DNA of 19,055 nt from an uncultured Pseudomonadota bacterium (GTDB lineage: Bacteria; SAR324; NAC60-12): NCBI GenBank assembly GCA_913052275.1, contig CAJXDX010000013.1, forward strand, positions 1-19,055. Reading direction: 5' to 3'. Shown piece after piece: positions 5,814-14,813 of the stretch. A model generated the notes under the pieces. That model did not search any database. It saw nothing but the letters and a program-made list of their open reading frames with translations, and had not been told where the DNA came from. A program made the position numbers and the translations under genes. Positions within the stretch are counted from its first letter, which is position 1. Each line of letters starts with the position of its first letter.

Positions 5814-8105
5814 ATGGCGACATCAGAGTCACAAGACCAGCTATATTTTGCTCTTCAAACTTTTACTGAAGTCAACCGTATCATCACCTCTTCACACAAT
5901 TCTGATGAGACACTGGCAAGAACTGCAAAAATGATTGCCAAACGGATCAATGTCGATGCATGTTCCATTTATATTTATGATTCAGACCGAGGGGTTTTGA
6001 TCCTGAAGGCTACACACGGCCTTGACCCTTCTACTATTGAGACAGTGTACATGCTGCCATCTGAAGGCCTTGTTGGATTAGTACTTGAACGATCTGCGCC
6101 AGTACAAGAATCTCAAATGCAGAAACATCCTCGTTTTAAAGCATTTCCTCAAACTAAAGAAGATTCCTTTTCTTCTTTTCTTGGTGTTCCACTAATTGAA
6201 CACCGCAGATCTTTTGGGGTACTTGTTGTTCATACAACTGAGCCGCGTACATTTTCCCCTCAAGAAGTACAATTACTGGGGTCTATAGCTACCCAAATCT
6301 CAAGCCTTGTTTCAAAGGCGTTACTTATGAAGGAGTTGGATACAGCTACTCAAGAACCTTCAATTTCGAAAAAAAGGAAAGGGGAGACTCATCAATTTTC
6401 AGGACAAGCGGTAGCGTACGGAGTTGCGATTGGTAAAGCAGTACTACTCCAGCAGTCAGATGTTGAAGAGCCACAGCAAAAAAGTTCCAGGTCGTCTGAA
6501 AGTGAAATGTCTGATTTTCAGGCAGCAATGGATCATACTATCTCTGATACATTGGAACTGATTGAAAAAGTATCAGACAAAGTGGGAACTGAAGAAGCTT
6601 CGATTTTTCATGCACACCTGATGTTCCTTGAAGATCAGCATTTCCAGGAAAAAATTAAGTCAAGAATAGAATCAGGAAATACTGCATCATGGTCTATATA
6701 TCAGACAGTTCAGGAATACCTGGGAGCATTTGCAGAAATTAAAGATCCTTATCTAAGTGAAAAAGGGGCAGATTTAAAAGACGTTGGATATAGACTTTTA
6801 CATTATTTAGGTCATGAAGTTCTTTCAGTTACAAAAAAAACAGGCATTCTTATTATGCGTCAACTTCTTCCCGGAGATATCGCCCGGTTAGATACAACTC
6901 GCATCAAGGGTATAATATTGTCTAAAGGTGGAGTGGTTTCTCATGCTGCAATACTGGCCCGATCCTTGAGAATACCAGCAGTGTGTATTGAAGACCACGA
7001 ATTGGACCAAATTCATGATGGCGATCCCCTAGCTATAAACGGAGATTCCGGGGTTGCTGTGGCATATCCTGACAAAAAGATTCTGGAAGAATTTAAAAAA
7101 CTGCTGGTTGAACAACAGAATTATTTCGAACACCTTGAAGAATTTAGGGATATTCCCTGTAAAACCACTGATGGAACTCGCATAAGTTTATTGGCCAATA
7201 TATCTCTGGGTAGTGATGAGGTTCAGTTGCCTCGCTACGGTGCAGAAGGTGTGGGGTTGTTCAGAACAGAATTTTATTTTCTATCACTGGACCAATATCC
7301 AAGCGTTTCTGAGCAAACTCAGGTATATCGTGATTTACTGGAAAATGTGTCTGAAGACAAGCCCGTGATTTTCCGTACACTTGATGTCGGTGCAGACAAG
7401 GCTGCTCCCTACATGGGATTTCAAGATGAAGAAAATCCATTTTTGGGTTATCGTGCAGTACGTCGTCAATTAAAACAAAAAACTGTACTTAAAGAACAGC
7501 TTACGGCTTTACTGATGGCTGCAGAAACACGTCCTAATGTGCGCCTGCTGTTCCCTATGATTACAAACGTAAATGAAATCATTCAGGCCAGGGAATTGTT
7601 TCAGCAGTGTCGCCTGGAAGTGGAAGCAAACGGGTCGCCCACTGCAGAAATTGAGATCGGTATGATGTTTGAGGTCCCAAGTACATTACTTATATGTGAA
7701 AAATTTATGAACGAAATTGACTTTTGCTCAATAGGGAGCAATGACCTCACTCAATATGTTCTTGCGGTAGATCGCAATAATCAACATATTGCTGATCTTT
7801 ATGATCCGCTTCATCCTGCAGTACTTCAATTAATTGATAAACTGGTAAAAACCGCACAGGAATATCAAAAACCTGTTGAGATATGCGGGGAAATGGCTTC
7901 AGACCCGGATGGTTGTGTAATTCTGGCTGGATTAGGAATTAATTCACTCAGCATGAATGCGCCCTTAATTCCTGTAGTCAAGAGGAGACTCTCAGAAATA
8001 TCAATTACAGATGCAAGATCACTCGCAGAAAGAGCTCTGGAAGCAACTTCTCCAATGGAAGTGCGCAAGATGATTAGGGAAAGTTTGCCGGATTCTCATT
8101 CATAG
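5814..8105 (+). CDS. ptsP: Phosphoenolpyruvate-protein phosphotransferase, nitrogen type (EI-Ntr)
   Basis: First enzyme of the nitrogen phosphotransferase relay: autophosphorylates from PEP and passes phosphate to NPr, then EIIA-Ntr, linking nitrogen/carbon status to regulation in the cytoplasm. Residues about 15-170 are a GAF sensor domain, the hallmark separating PtsP from sugar EI. Residues about 195-400 form the N-terminal EI domain with GGVVSHAAILARS, where H377 is the phosphorylated His. The C-terminal PEP-binding barrel shows GLFRTEF (481-487), RTLDVGADK (521-529), GSNDLTQY (641-648) and EICGEMASDP with C691, all expected catalytic positions. The 763-residue length is normal. Thirteen bases separate it from holA. 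No SD is seen before the ATG. NPr and EIIA-Ntr are not in the window. Confidence 0.96.
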   Translation: MATSESQDQLYFALQTFTEVNRIITSSHNSDETLARTAKMIAKRINVDACSIYIYDSDRGVLILKATHGLDPSTIETVYMLPSEGLVGLVLERSAPVQESQMQKHPRFKAFPQTKEDSFSSFLGVPLIEHRRSFGVLVVHTTEPRTFSPQEVQLLGSIATQISSLVSKALLMKELDTATQEPSISKKRKGETHQFSGQAVAYGVAIGKAVLLQQSDVEEPQQKSSRSSESEMSDFQAAMDHTISDTLELIEKVSDKVGTEEASIFHAHLMFLEDQHFQEKIKSRIESGNTASWSIYQTVQEYLGAFAEIKDPYLSEKGADLKDVGYRLLHYLGHEVLSVTKKTGILIMRQLLPGDIARLDTTRIKGIILSKGGVVSHAAILARSLRIPAVCIEDHELDQIHDGDPLAINGDSGVAVAYPDKKILEEFKKLLVEQQNYFEHLEEFRDIPCKTTDGTRISLLANISLGSDEVQLPRYGAEGVGLFRTEFYFLSLDQYPSVSEQTQVYRDLLENVSEDKPVIFRTLDVGADKAAPYMGFQDEENPFLGYRAVRRQLKQKTVLKEQLTALLMAAETRPNVRLLFPMITNVNEIIQARELFQQCRLEVEANGSPTAEIEIGMMFEVPSTLLICEKFMNEIDFCSIGSNDLTQYVLAVDRNNQHIADLYDPLHPAVLQLIDKLVKTAQEYQKPVEICGEMASDPDGCVILAGLGINSLSMNAPLIPVVKRRLSEISITDARSLAERALEATSPMEVRKMIRESLPDSHS

Positions 8106-8118
8106 AAAAACATCTATT

Positions 8119-9180
8119 ATGAATTCTGAAAATAATTTACACAAAATATGTCTGATTTACGGCAACCAGCAATTGTTAGTTGAGGAGACAACCGATTCTA
8201 TAATTGAGGACCGACTGGAAGGTCGGCAACATGAATGGGCCCTGGAACGCTTCAACGCACATGAATTGCTGAAAAACACAGGTGAATCCGGGAAACAAAA
8301 TGTTGAAGACTTGCTGATAAGCTGTGAAACATTGCCGATGCTTACTGATCGTAAAGTTATCCGGATTGATAATTTTGAACTGGTTAAAAAGTCCAGAAAC
8401 AATATTGAAAAAAATAATCAACACCTGTTGTATGAAACTGTTGAAAAAATAATTAAAAACCCTCCAGAAAGCATTTGGTTTGTATTCACAAGTACGGCAA
8501 TGCGTGAACAGGATTTCAGCAATCCACTTTTCCATAGCATAAAGCAGACAGGGCTGATTAAAAAATTTACTGCCCATGAAAATGCTACTCCGTTAAACTG
8601 GGTTATTCAGAGGGGAGATACCAAAGGACTTCCTCTTTCAGCAGATGCTGCAAGATTACTTATTGATATTGTCGGAAGTGACCTGATGGATCTGGATCAT
8701 GAACTGGAAAAGCTCAGTCTATATTTGTCAGGAGCAAAAATTACAGAAGAAATGATCAAAGAACATATTCGCGGTCACAAACATTTTTCTGTTTTCCGCA
8801 TGACAGAAGCCTTGTCCAGAAAAGAATTGCTTCCTGCACTGGAAATTCTTGACCAACAGCTCCAGGTGACACCGCGTGAGCATGTGAGGCTTTTTTCCCT
8901 GATCATCATGCAGTTTCGACGACTGCTGATTATTCACAGCATGCTGGATCAATTTTATAAAGAATCAGAAATTATAAATAAAATTTCTCTTCCAGCATTT
9001 CTGAGCAAACAAGTCCTGGCACAGGCACGAAACTTCACAAGTGTAGAACTGCAAAATATTTACAGTGAGCTTGCTGAACTTGATTTACGCATAAAGTTCC
9101 AAAGTTCTCTTGCTCCTCTTATTCTTCAAGACCTATTTCAGAGAATTTGCTCCGGGCAGTTTCAGAAAAAAGCAGGTTAA
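8119..9180 (+). CDS. holA: DNA polymerase III delta subunit
   Basis: Clamp-loader delta subunit, which opens the sliding clamp in the replisome. The N-terminal KICLIYGNQQLLVEE (9-23) matches the family opening where a nucleotide-binding loop is degenerate. It is followed by LERFNAHE (42-49) and the strongly typical TLPMLTDRKVIRIDN (71-85). The central DLMDLDHELEKLSLYL and the C-terminal helical segment with RRLLIIHSML and LDLRIKFQSS complete the usual three-domain pattern. 353 residues is normal. It directly follows ptsP (13-base gap, no SD), so the two are probably co-transcribed although unrelated in function. Confidence 0.9.
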   Translation: MNSENNLHKICLIYGNQQLLVEETTDSIIEDRLEGRQHEWALERFNAHELLKNTGESGKQNVEDLLISCETLPMLTDRKVIRIDNFELVKKSRNNIEKNNQHLLYETVEKIIKNPPESIWFVFTSTAMREQDFSNPLFHSIKQTGLIKKFTAHENATPLNWVIQRGDTKGLPLSADAARLLIDIVGSDLMDLDHELEKLSLYLSGAKITEEMIKEHIRGHKHFSVFRMTEALSRKELLPALEILDQQLQVTPREHVRLFSLIIMQFRRLLIIHSMLDQFYKESEIINKISLPAFLSKQVLAQARNFTSVELQNIYSELAELDLRIKFQSSLAPLILQDLFQRICSGQFQKKAG

Positions 9181-9280
9181 TAGTCTACTAATATATTGAC
9201 TTATTCTTGCACTGAAACGGTACTTTTAACAGCAGTTCTCATTTTCAACTAATGGGCAAAGTCATTACTGGCAGACACTG

Positions 9281-9300
9281 CTTAAATTTTACTTAAATTT
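9281..9300 (+). promoter_or_regulatory. Direct repeat CTTAAATTT x2, possible operator
   Basis: CTTAAATTT occurs at 9281-9289 and 9292-9300, 11 bases apart, about one DNA turn. It lies 50-70 bases before the OYE-type gene in a 169-base intergenic gap. Such phased repeats can be binding sites for a regulator. In A/T-rich DNA this may be chance. A weak TTGACT (9196-9201) with TACTTT (9221-9226) lies upstream but has a 19-base spacer. Confidence 0.25.
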
Positions 9301-9349
9301 AGTAGTTGCTGTTTATTTGTCAGTTTTGTAGAAGATTTTATGTTGTTAA

Positions 9350-11341
9350 ATGAAAACTAACAATCATTTTCCTCGCCTTTTTTCTCCAATCAAACTTCGA
9401 GGCAAAACCCTGCGCAACCGCATAGTTTTCGGTGCCCACACAGCAAACATGTCTGAGCAAGGATTCCCTGGAGACAGGCATATTGCCTACTACAGGGAAA
9501 GGGCGCTTGGCGGGGCTGCAATGCTTGTAATTGAGCCTATGCCTGTTCATCCTGCAGCAGTACTCACAAGGGGAAATTTCAAGCACAGCACAGACGAAAT
9601 CATCCCATTCTTCAGAAAGATCACTGATGCTGTTCATGAAGAAGGAGCTTTGATCCTTCAGCAGTTGTACCATGTTGGACAGCATGGAGATGCTGACAAC
9701 TCATTTCATGCAAACTGGTCGCCTTCCGGGTTGCCAAGTTACCATGATTCTGACGGCAGCCATGCGATGAATGAAAATGAGATTGAGGAAACCATTGACG
9801 GTTTTGTTCAAGCGGCAAGAAGGTGTCACAAGTCTGGTTTTGACGGTGTAGAAGTATGGGCGGCATATCACGGAATGGTTGATCAATTCTGGACACCTTG
9901 GTCAAACCGTCGAGGAGACCGCTGGGGAGGTTCACTGGAAAACCGTACACGTATCTCAAGAGAAATAATCACACGTATACGTAAACTTTGTGGAGAAGAT
10001 TTCATAATCGGCATTGCCGTAAATGATGAACCTGATTTCGAAGTCTCACTGCAGCGTGAATCTATCGCAGAAATCATTGCTTATCATGACAAAGATCAGC
10101 TGCTGGACTATGTAACCTGTGGCTCAGGAAGCTATTTCGACTTTTACAAGCTGATGCCTACATTTATTTATCCTGAAAGACTCGGAGCTGATCTGGCAGA
10201 AGCCATCAAGACAAATGTTTCACATGCACTGGTAATTGCTGAAAGCCATATAAGAACGCCTGAAAACGCAGAGGCTGTTTTGTCTGGGGAGCAGGCTGAT
10301 CTTGTGTCAATTGTAAGAGGGCAAATTGCTGATCCTCATTTATCAAACAAGGCACGAGACGGTCGTGCTGATGACATCAGACCCTGCCTGTCCTGCAACC
10401 AGATGTGCTGGGGAAGACGGAGCCGAGACTACTGGATATCCTGCCTGGTAAATCCTTCTGCAGGGCGTGAATTCGAATGGAACGGTGACCGCTTCACAAA
10501 ATCAACAGCTCCCAAACGCGTACTTGTGGTCGGAGGCGGACCTGCCGGTCTGGAAGCAGCAAGGGTTTCTGCTGAGCGCGGACACAAAGTCACGATTGTT
10601 GAGGCAAATGATAATCTGGGTGGACAATTCCGTTTGGCCGGCATGCAGCCAAGACGGGGCCAGATCATTGACCTTCTAGACTGGTACTCCAGGCAGCTTT
10701 CCCAAATGAAGGTTGAGGTGCGCTTAAACACCCTTATGGAAGTAGATGAAATTAAGAATTTTGATGCTGATGTAACTGTATTTGCCACAGGCTCATATCC
10801 TTCCGATACAGGATTCCAAAAAGCAATTCCACATATGGAAAAACTGCCTGGAATTGAAATTGGAGGTGTATATTCTGCTGAAGATGTGATGGCACGCAGG
10901 GCACGAGTTGGGAAAAGTGTATTGCTCCTGGATGAAGGAGGCAACTGGAAAGGCTGTGGAACCGCGTGGAAACTTGCTGAAGAAGGACACGCGGTAACCC
11001 TGGTTACTCCTGATCCACTGGTAGGAAAGGAACTGCAGCGAACAGCTGCAGACTATCCTCTAAGGAAGAGGCTGGCTGAATTGGGGGTAGACTTCATCCT
11101 TGAGTCGGCAATCACAAGCTGGAATCGTGAAGGTGCGGAAGTTTTTAATTTTCTTAATGGGAAAAAACAATTTGTCCAAGCCAACTCTCTGGTATTTGCT
11201 ACTCCAAACATTGCAGAAGATTCCCTTTTTAATGAACTTCACGGATCAGGACTGAATATAATTAATATCGGTGATAGCGCCGGACCTCGCCAAGCTCCTT
11301 TCGTTATCTACGAAGGGCGTAAAACTGGCTTGAGCATATAA
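9350..11341 (+). CDS. OYE-type NADH:flavin oxidoreductase, Fe-S (2,4-dienoyl-CoA reductase / TMADH-like)
   Basis: Multi-cofactor flavoenzyme of the family that includes 2,4-dienoyl-CoA reductase, trimethylamine dehydrogenase and the OYE-like N-methylproline demethylase. Residues 8-340 form the FMN TIM barrel (PRLFSPIKLRGKTLRNRIVF, then FWTPWSNRRGDRWGGSLENR at 180-199). A 4Fe-4S motif has C346, C349, C353 and C365 (CX2CX3CX11C), spaced as in dienoyl-CoA reductase. The C-terminal FAD/NAD(P) part starts at VLVVGGGPAGLEAA (391-404). The 663-residue length is normal. The ATG at 9350 follows an in-frame stop, so it is the earliest start; no SD is seen. Its neighbour operon encodes a dimethylglycine/sarcosine-type dehydrogenase, which favours an N-demethylase role over fatty-acid metabolism. 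That role is inference. Confidence 0.9.
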   Translation: MKTNNHFPRLFSPIKLRGKTLRNRIVFGAHTANMSEQGFPGDRHIAYYRERALGGAAMLVIEPMPVHPAAVLTRGNFKHSTDEIIPFFRKITDAVHEEGALILQQLYHVGQHGDADNSFHANWSPSGLPSYHDSDGSHAMNENEIEETIDGFVQAARRCHKSGFDGVEVWAAYHGMVDQFWTPWSNRRGDRWGGSLENRTRISREIITRIRKLCGEDFIIGIAVNDEPDFEVSLQRESIAEIIAYHDKDQLLDYVTCGSGSYFDFYKLMPTFIYPERLGADLAEAIKTNVSHALVIAESHIRTPENAEAVLSGEQADLVSIVRGQIADPHLSNKARDGRADDIRPCLSCNQMCWGRRSRDYWISCLVNPSAGREFEWNGDRFTKSTAPKRVLVVGGGPAGLEAARVSAERGHKVTIVEANDNLGGQFRLAGMQPRRGQIIDLLDWYSRQLSQMKVEVRLNTLMEVDEIKNFDADVTVFATGSYPSDTGFQKAIPHMEKLPGIEIGGVYSAEDVMARRARVGKSVLLLDEGGNWKGCGTAWKLAEEGHAVTLVTPDPLVGKELQRTAADYPLRKRLAELGVDFILESAITSWNREGAEVFNFLNGKKQFVQANSLVFATPNIAEDSLFNELHGSGLNIINIGDSAGPRQAPFVIYEGRKTGLSI

Positions 11342-11400
11342 AATAGAACCTCAAGCTGCTGCTCAAAAGTAAAAAAACAAATGATTTCAAGTACAAAGAT

Positions 11401-11436
11401 GGTATTGATTTTTAATACCTGCAACAGTTGCTGCAG
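11401..11436 (+). promoter_or_regulatory. Two inverted repeats upstream of the kinase-DMGDH operon
   Basis: GGTATT (11401-11406) pairs with AATACC (11414-11419) around a 7-base T-rich loop. Immediately next is CTGCAACAGTTGCTGCAG (11419-11436), with GCAAC/GTTGC centred on one A and nested CTGCA/TGCAG. The second is a good candidate for a dimeric repressor or activator site about 40 bases before the first gene of the operon. The pairing is direct; no regulator gene is present in the window to match it. Confidence 0.4.
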
Positions 11437-11472
11437 TTAGATAAATATTGATTTTTTGTTGTTCAAGGTTAG

Positions 11473-12351
11473 ATGACAACTGATTATTTAAAAAGAGTTG
11501 AATCACTAAATTGTTGGGAACATACAATCCGCTGTGAACCATTGGAAGGAGGTATCACAAACCGAAATTTTTTGGTTGAACATGGCAATGAAAAATTTTT
11601 TGTTCGACTTGGTGAAGATATTCCGGAACATGGTGTTTACCGTTTCAATGAGCTGGCAGCCAGCAGGGCGGCTCATGCCTGTGGCATTTCGCCGGAAGTA
11701 GTGCATGCAGAAACCGGAGCAATGGTTCTGCGTTTCATTAATGGCAAAACTTTGGAACCAGAAAATCTGCGCGAGATTTCAACCCTGAAAAAAGTGGTTC
11801 CCCTGCTTAAAACCTGTCATCAGCAAATGCCTCTGCATCTTCCCGGTAGTGCACTGATCTTCTGGGTTTTTCAGGTAATACGCGGATATGTTACGACACT
11901 AAAGGAAAGCAACAGCAGGATGACTAAAAAGTTTTCGCGTTTCCTGGAAATAAATCATGATTTGGAAAAAACAGTTGGTACAATTGATTTATGTTATGGA
12001 CACAACGATTTACTGTCAGGAAACTTTATAGAAGATAATCAGAGACTGTGGCTGGTTGACTGGGATTATGCGGGATTCAACAGTCCCTTGTTTGATTTGG
12101 CTAACCTTGCTTCAAATAATGAATATTCTGAAGGTCTTGAGCGGGAGCTTCTGGAAATGTATTTTGAGAATGAGGTTTCTGATGATTTATGGAAACGCTA
12201 TTTTGCTATGAAATGCGCCTCCCTGCTCCGTGAATCAATGTGGAGCATGGTTTCAGAAATATATTCAACACTTGATTTCGACTATGTACAATATACAGCC
12301 GAAAATCTGGGACGATTTGAAAATACTTATACTGAATTTAGAAAATTATGA
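11473..12351 (+). CDS. Choline-kinase-like phosphotransferase (APH/ChoK fold)
   Basis: Cytoplasmic small-molecule kinase of the aminoglycoside phosphotransferase/choline kinase superfamily. LEGGITNRNFLVEHG (24-38) is the nucleotide loop and KFFVRLG (41-47) the following strand. The Brenner motif is CYGHNDLLSGNFI, with H177, catalytic D179 and N184. The metal-binding strand is VDWDYAGFNSPLFDLAN, with D196 and D198. This last block is close to the choline/ethanolamine kinase signature. 292 residues is normal. AAGG eight bases upstream supports the ATG. Its stop overlaps the next ATG (ATGA at 12348-12351), so translation is coupled to the DMGDH-like dehydrogenase. The substrate may be choline, an ethanolamine or another amino alcohol; it cannot be decided here. 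Confidence 0.85.
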   Translation: MTTDYLKRVESLNCWEHTIRCEPLEGGITNRNFLVEHGNEKFFVRLGEDIPEHGVYRFNELAASRAAHACGISPEVVHAETGAMVLRFINGKTLEPENLREISTLKKVVPLLKTCHQQMPLHLPGSALIFWVFQVIRGYVTTLKESNSRMTKKFSRFLEINHDLEKTVGTIDLCYGHNDLLSGNFIEDNQRLWLVDWDYAGFNSPLFDLANLASNNEYSEGLERELLEMYFENEVSDDLWKRYFAMKCASLLRESMWSMVSEIYSTLDFDYVQYTAENLGRFENTYTEFRKL

Positions 12352-14813
12352 ATAAATCACTGCCTGATAAAGTACAAATCATAATCATCGGCGGTGGAAT
12401 AATTGGATGCAGTGTTGCCTATCATTTAGCCAAAGAAGGAGCAAAGGACGTATTATTACTGGAAAGAGGACAACTAACCTGCGGCAGTACTTTCCACGCT
12501 GCCGGTTTGGTAGGACAGCTGCGCAGTTCTGCAAACATCACACAGGTCTTAAAAAACAGTGTGGATTTATATCGAAAAATTGAGTTAGAAACAGGTCAGG
12601 CAACAGGCTGGAAAATGAATGGTGGTATGCGTCTGGCCTGTACAAAAGATCGCTGGACGGAACTGAAACGGCAGGCCACAACTGCACACAGCTTCGGTTT
12701 GGATATGGAACTGCTTAGTCCACAGGAAGCAAAAGAACTTTGGCCGCTGATGGAAACTGATGACCTGGTCGGTGCAGCTTATTTACCTACTGATGGCCAG
12801 ATCAATCCTTCTGACATAACTCAGGCTCTTGCCAGGGGTGCTCGAAGAAGGGGGGTTAAGATCATTGAAGAGACTAAAGTTACTGGAATACGAACTGAAA
12901 ACACAGGTATATCTGGGTGCAGAAAGGTCGCAGCTGTTCAAACAGAAGGTGGAGAAATACTTTGCGAAAAAATAATTAATTGTGCCGGACAGTGGGCAAA
13001 TGCGGTTGGGCAAATGGCTGGTGTGAGTGTCCCTCTTGTTTCGGTACAGCATCAATACCTGGTTACTGAACCTATTGAAGGAATAACTAACGATTTACCT
13101 ACTTTACGTGATCCGGACAAACTCACTTACTGGAAGGAAGATGTTGGTGGTCTTGCGATGGGGGGTTATGAACCAAACCCTGTACCATGGGCAATTGAAG
13201 GTATCCCTGAGGATTTTAGCTTCAGCCTTCTTCCGGAAAATTTTAAGCATTTTGAACAATTTATGATTCCTGCCGTGGAACGTGTTCCAGCTTTTGAAAC
13301 CGCTGGCATCCGCAAGCTGATAAACGGTCCGGAATCATTTACTCCAGATGGAAATTTTATTTTGGGAGAAGCACCCGAAGTAAACAACTTTTTTGTAGGT
13401 GCCGGGTTTAATGCTTTTGGAATTGCATCCGCAGGTGGGGCCGGAAAAGCGCTGGCTGAGTGGATTCTTGCAGGTGAGCCTCCAATGGATTTATGGGTGG
13501 TCGATATACGTAGATTCAGTAAAGTACATCAGGATAAAGAGTGGACCCGCAGCCGCTCTCTTGAACTGTACGGCAAGCATTACTCAATCAGTTGGCCACA
13601 CGAAGAACACAAAAGTGGCCGTCCTTATCTTAAATCCCCAATTTATGAAAAACTGAAAAATCAAGGAGCCTGTTTTGGTTCAAAGCTGGGTTGGGAACGT
13701 CCAAACTGGTTTGCTCCTGAAAATCTGAGGCCGCAAGATGTTTATTCTTTTGGTAGACAAAACTGGTTTCCTTTCGTCGCTGAAGAACATCGCAAAGTGC
13801 GGGAAAGTGTTGCAGTTTTTGATCAAAGCTCATTTGCAAAATTCCGAGTAACAGGTGCAGACTCTGAGAGGGTTCTATCAAGAATTTGCGCCAACAACGT
13901 GGCTAAACCGGAAGGGACAATAACTTACACCCAAATGCTCAATTCAAAGGGCGGCATCGAATGTGATGTGACAGCTGCCAGATTGTCTCAGGATGAATAT
14001 TATATAGTCAGCGGAACAGGATTTCGTACTCATACAGATTCATGGATACGAAGTCAGCTTTACAGTACAGAAAAAATAGAACTAAAGGACATAACAGAAG
14101 AATGGGCTGTATTTTCGCTAATGGGGCCATTATCTCGTAATGTCCTTTCAAAAATAACTTCAAGCGACTTGCAAAATGAGGTTTTCCCCTTTGGTACATG
14201 CCGTACAATTGAAATAAACGGACATTCAGTTTTAGCTTTACGAATTACATATGTAGGTGAGCTAGGCTGGGAACTGCACATGCCCCGCAGTTCAGCAGAA
14301 TCTGTTTATGAAGCTTTAATGAATGCAGGGAAAAAACATGGAATTGTAAATGCCGGTTATCGTGCTATCGAATCCATGCGTCTGGAAAAAGGATATCGTG
14401 AGTGGGGCACTGACATTACTTCCGATAATACTCCATTTGAAGCAGGACTGGGCTGGGCAGTCAAAATTAATTCCGGAACAGAATTCACAGGAAGGGAAGC
14501 ATTATTGTACAAACAAAAAAATCCGCTAAAAAAGATGCTTGCGTGCTTTACCATTGACGATCCTGAAGTTGTACTGCTTGGTCGGGAAACTATTATACGT
14601 AATGGTGAGGTGGCTGGATGGCTGTCCAGTGGAGGATGGGGCTATACAGTGCAAAAAAACATCGGTTACGGCTATGTACGACATCCGGATGGTGTGGACA
14701 GGGAATTCCTGGATTCCGGAAGCTATGAACTGGAAGTTGCCGCTGCCAGGTATGACTGTACCCTGCATTCAGGTCCCCTTTATGACCCGGGAATGATACA
14801 GGTCAAACAATGA
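12348..14813 (+). CDS. Dimethylglycine/sarcosine dehydrogenase-type flavoprotein with GcvT domain
   Basis: Oxidises an N-methyl amine and can transfer the released C1 unit to tetrahydrofolate. An FAD Rossmann motif IIIGGGIIGCSVAYHLA occupies residues 12-28. It is followed by LTCGSTFHAAGLVGQLRSS (43-61), where H50 is in the position of the covalent-FAD His of the family. The DAO domain runs to about 385, a short central domain to about 440, then the folate-binding GcvT-like half: ERPNWFAP near 450, NSKGGIECDV, GELGWELHMP near 640 and RLEKGYREWGTDI near 680. The 821-residue length equals DMGDH/SARDH. Both ends overlap neighbours by ATGA, so the gene is the centre of a coupled operon. DMGDH and SARDH cannot be told apart from motifs; another N-methyl substrate is possible. 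Confidence 0.93.
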   Translation: MNKSLPDKVQIIIIGGGIIGCSVAYHLAKEGAKDVLLLERGQLTCGSTFHAAGLVGQLRSSANITQVLKNSVDLYRKIELETGQATGWKMNGGMRLACTKDRWTELKRQATTAHSFGLDMELLSPQEAKELWPLMETDDLVGAAYLPTDGQINPSDITQALARGARRRGVKIIEETKVTGIRTENTGISGCRKVAAVQTEGGEILCEKIINCAGQWANAVGQMAGVSVPLVSVQHQYLVTEPIEGITNDLPTLRDPDKLTYWKEDVGGLAMGGYEPNPVPWAIEGIPEDFSFSLLPENFKHFEQFMIPAVERVPAFETAGIRKLINGPESFTPDGNFILGEAPEVNNFFVGAGFNAFGIASAGGAGKALAEWILAGEPPMDLWVVDIRRFSKVHQDKEWTRSRSLELYGKHYSISWPHEEHKSGRPYLKSPIYEKLKNQGACFGSKLGWERPNWFAPENLRPQDVYSFGRQNWFPFVAEEHRKVRESVAVFDQSSFAKFRVTGADSERVLSRICANNVAKPEGTITYTQMLNSKGGIECDVTAARLSQDEYYIVSGTGFRTHTDSWIRSQLYSTEKIELKDITEEWAVFSLMGPLSRNVLSKITSSDLQNEVFPFGTCRTIEINGHSVLALRITYVGELGWELHMPRSSAESVYEALMNAGKKHGIVNAGYRAIESMRLEKGYREWGTDITSDNTPFEAGLGWAVKINSGTEFTGREALLYKQKNPLKKMLACFTIDDPEVVLLGRETIIRNGEVAGWLSSGGWGYTVQKNIGYGYVRHPDGVDREFLDSGSYELEVAAARYDCTLHSGPLYDPGMIQVKQ

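Noticed and set aside
9196..9226. Sigma-70-like promoter TTGACT ... TACTTT
   Set aside because: The spacer is 19 bases and the -10 is poor; not strong enough to list as a promoter.
9340..9360. Mini-ORF ATG...TAA (MLLNEN) overlapping the OYE start, with GAAG upstream
   Set aside because: Six codons could couple to the OYE ATG, but such short frames are common by chance and nothing else supports it.
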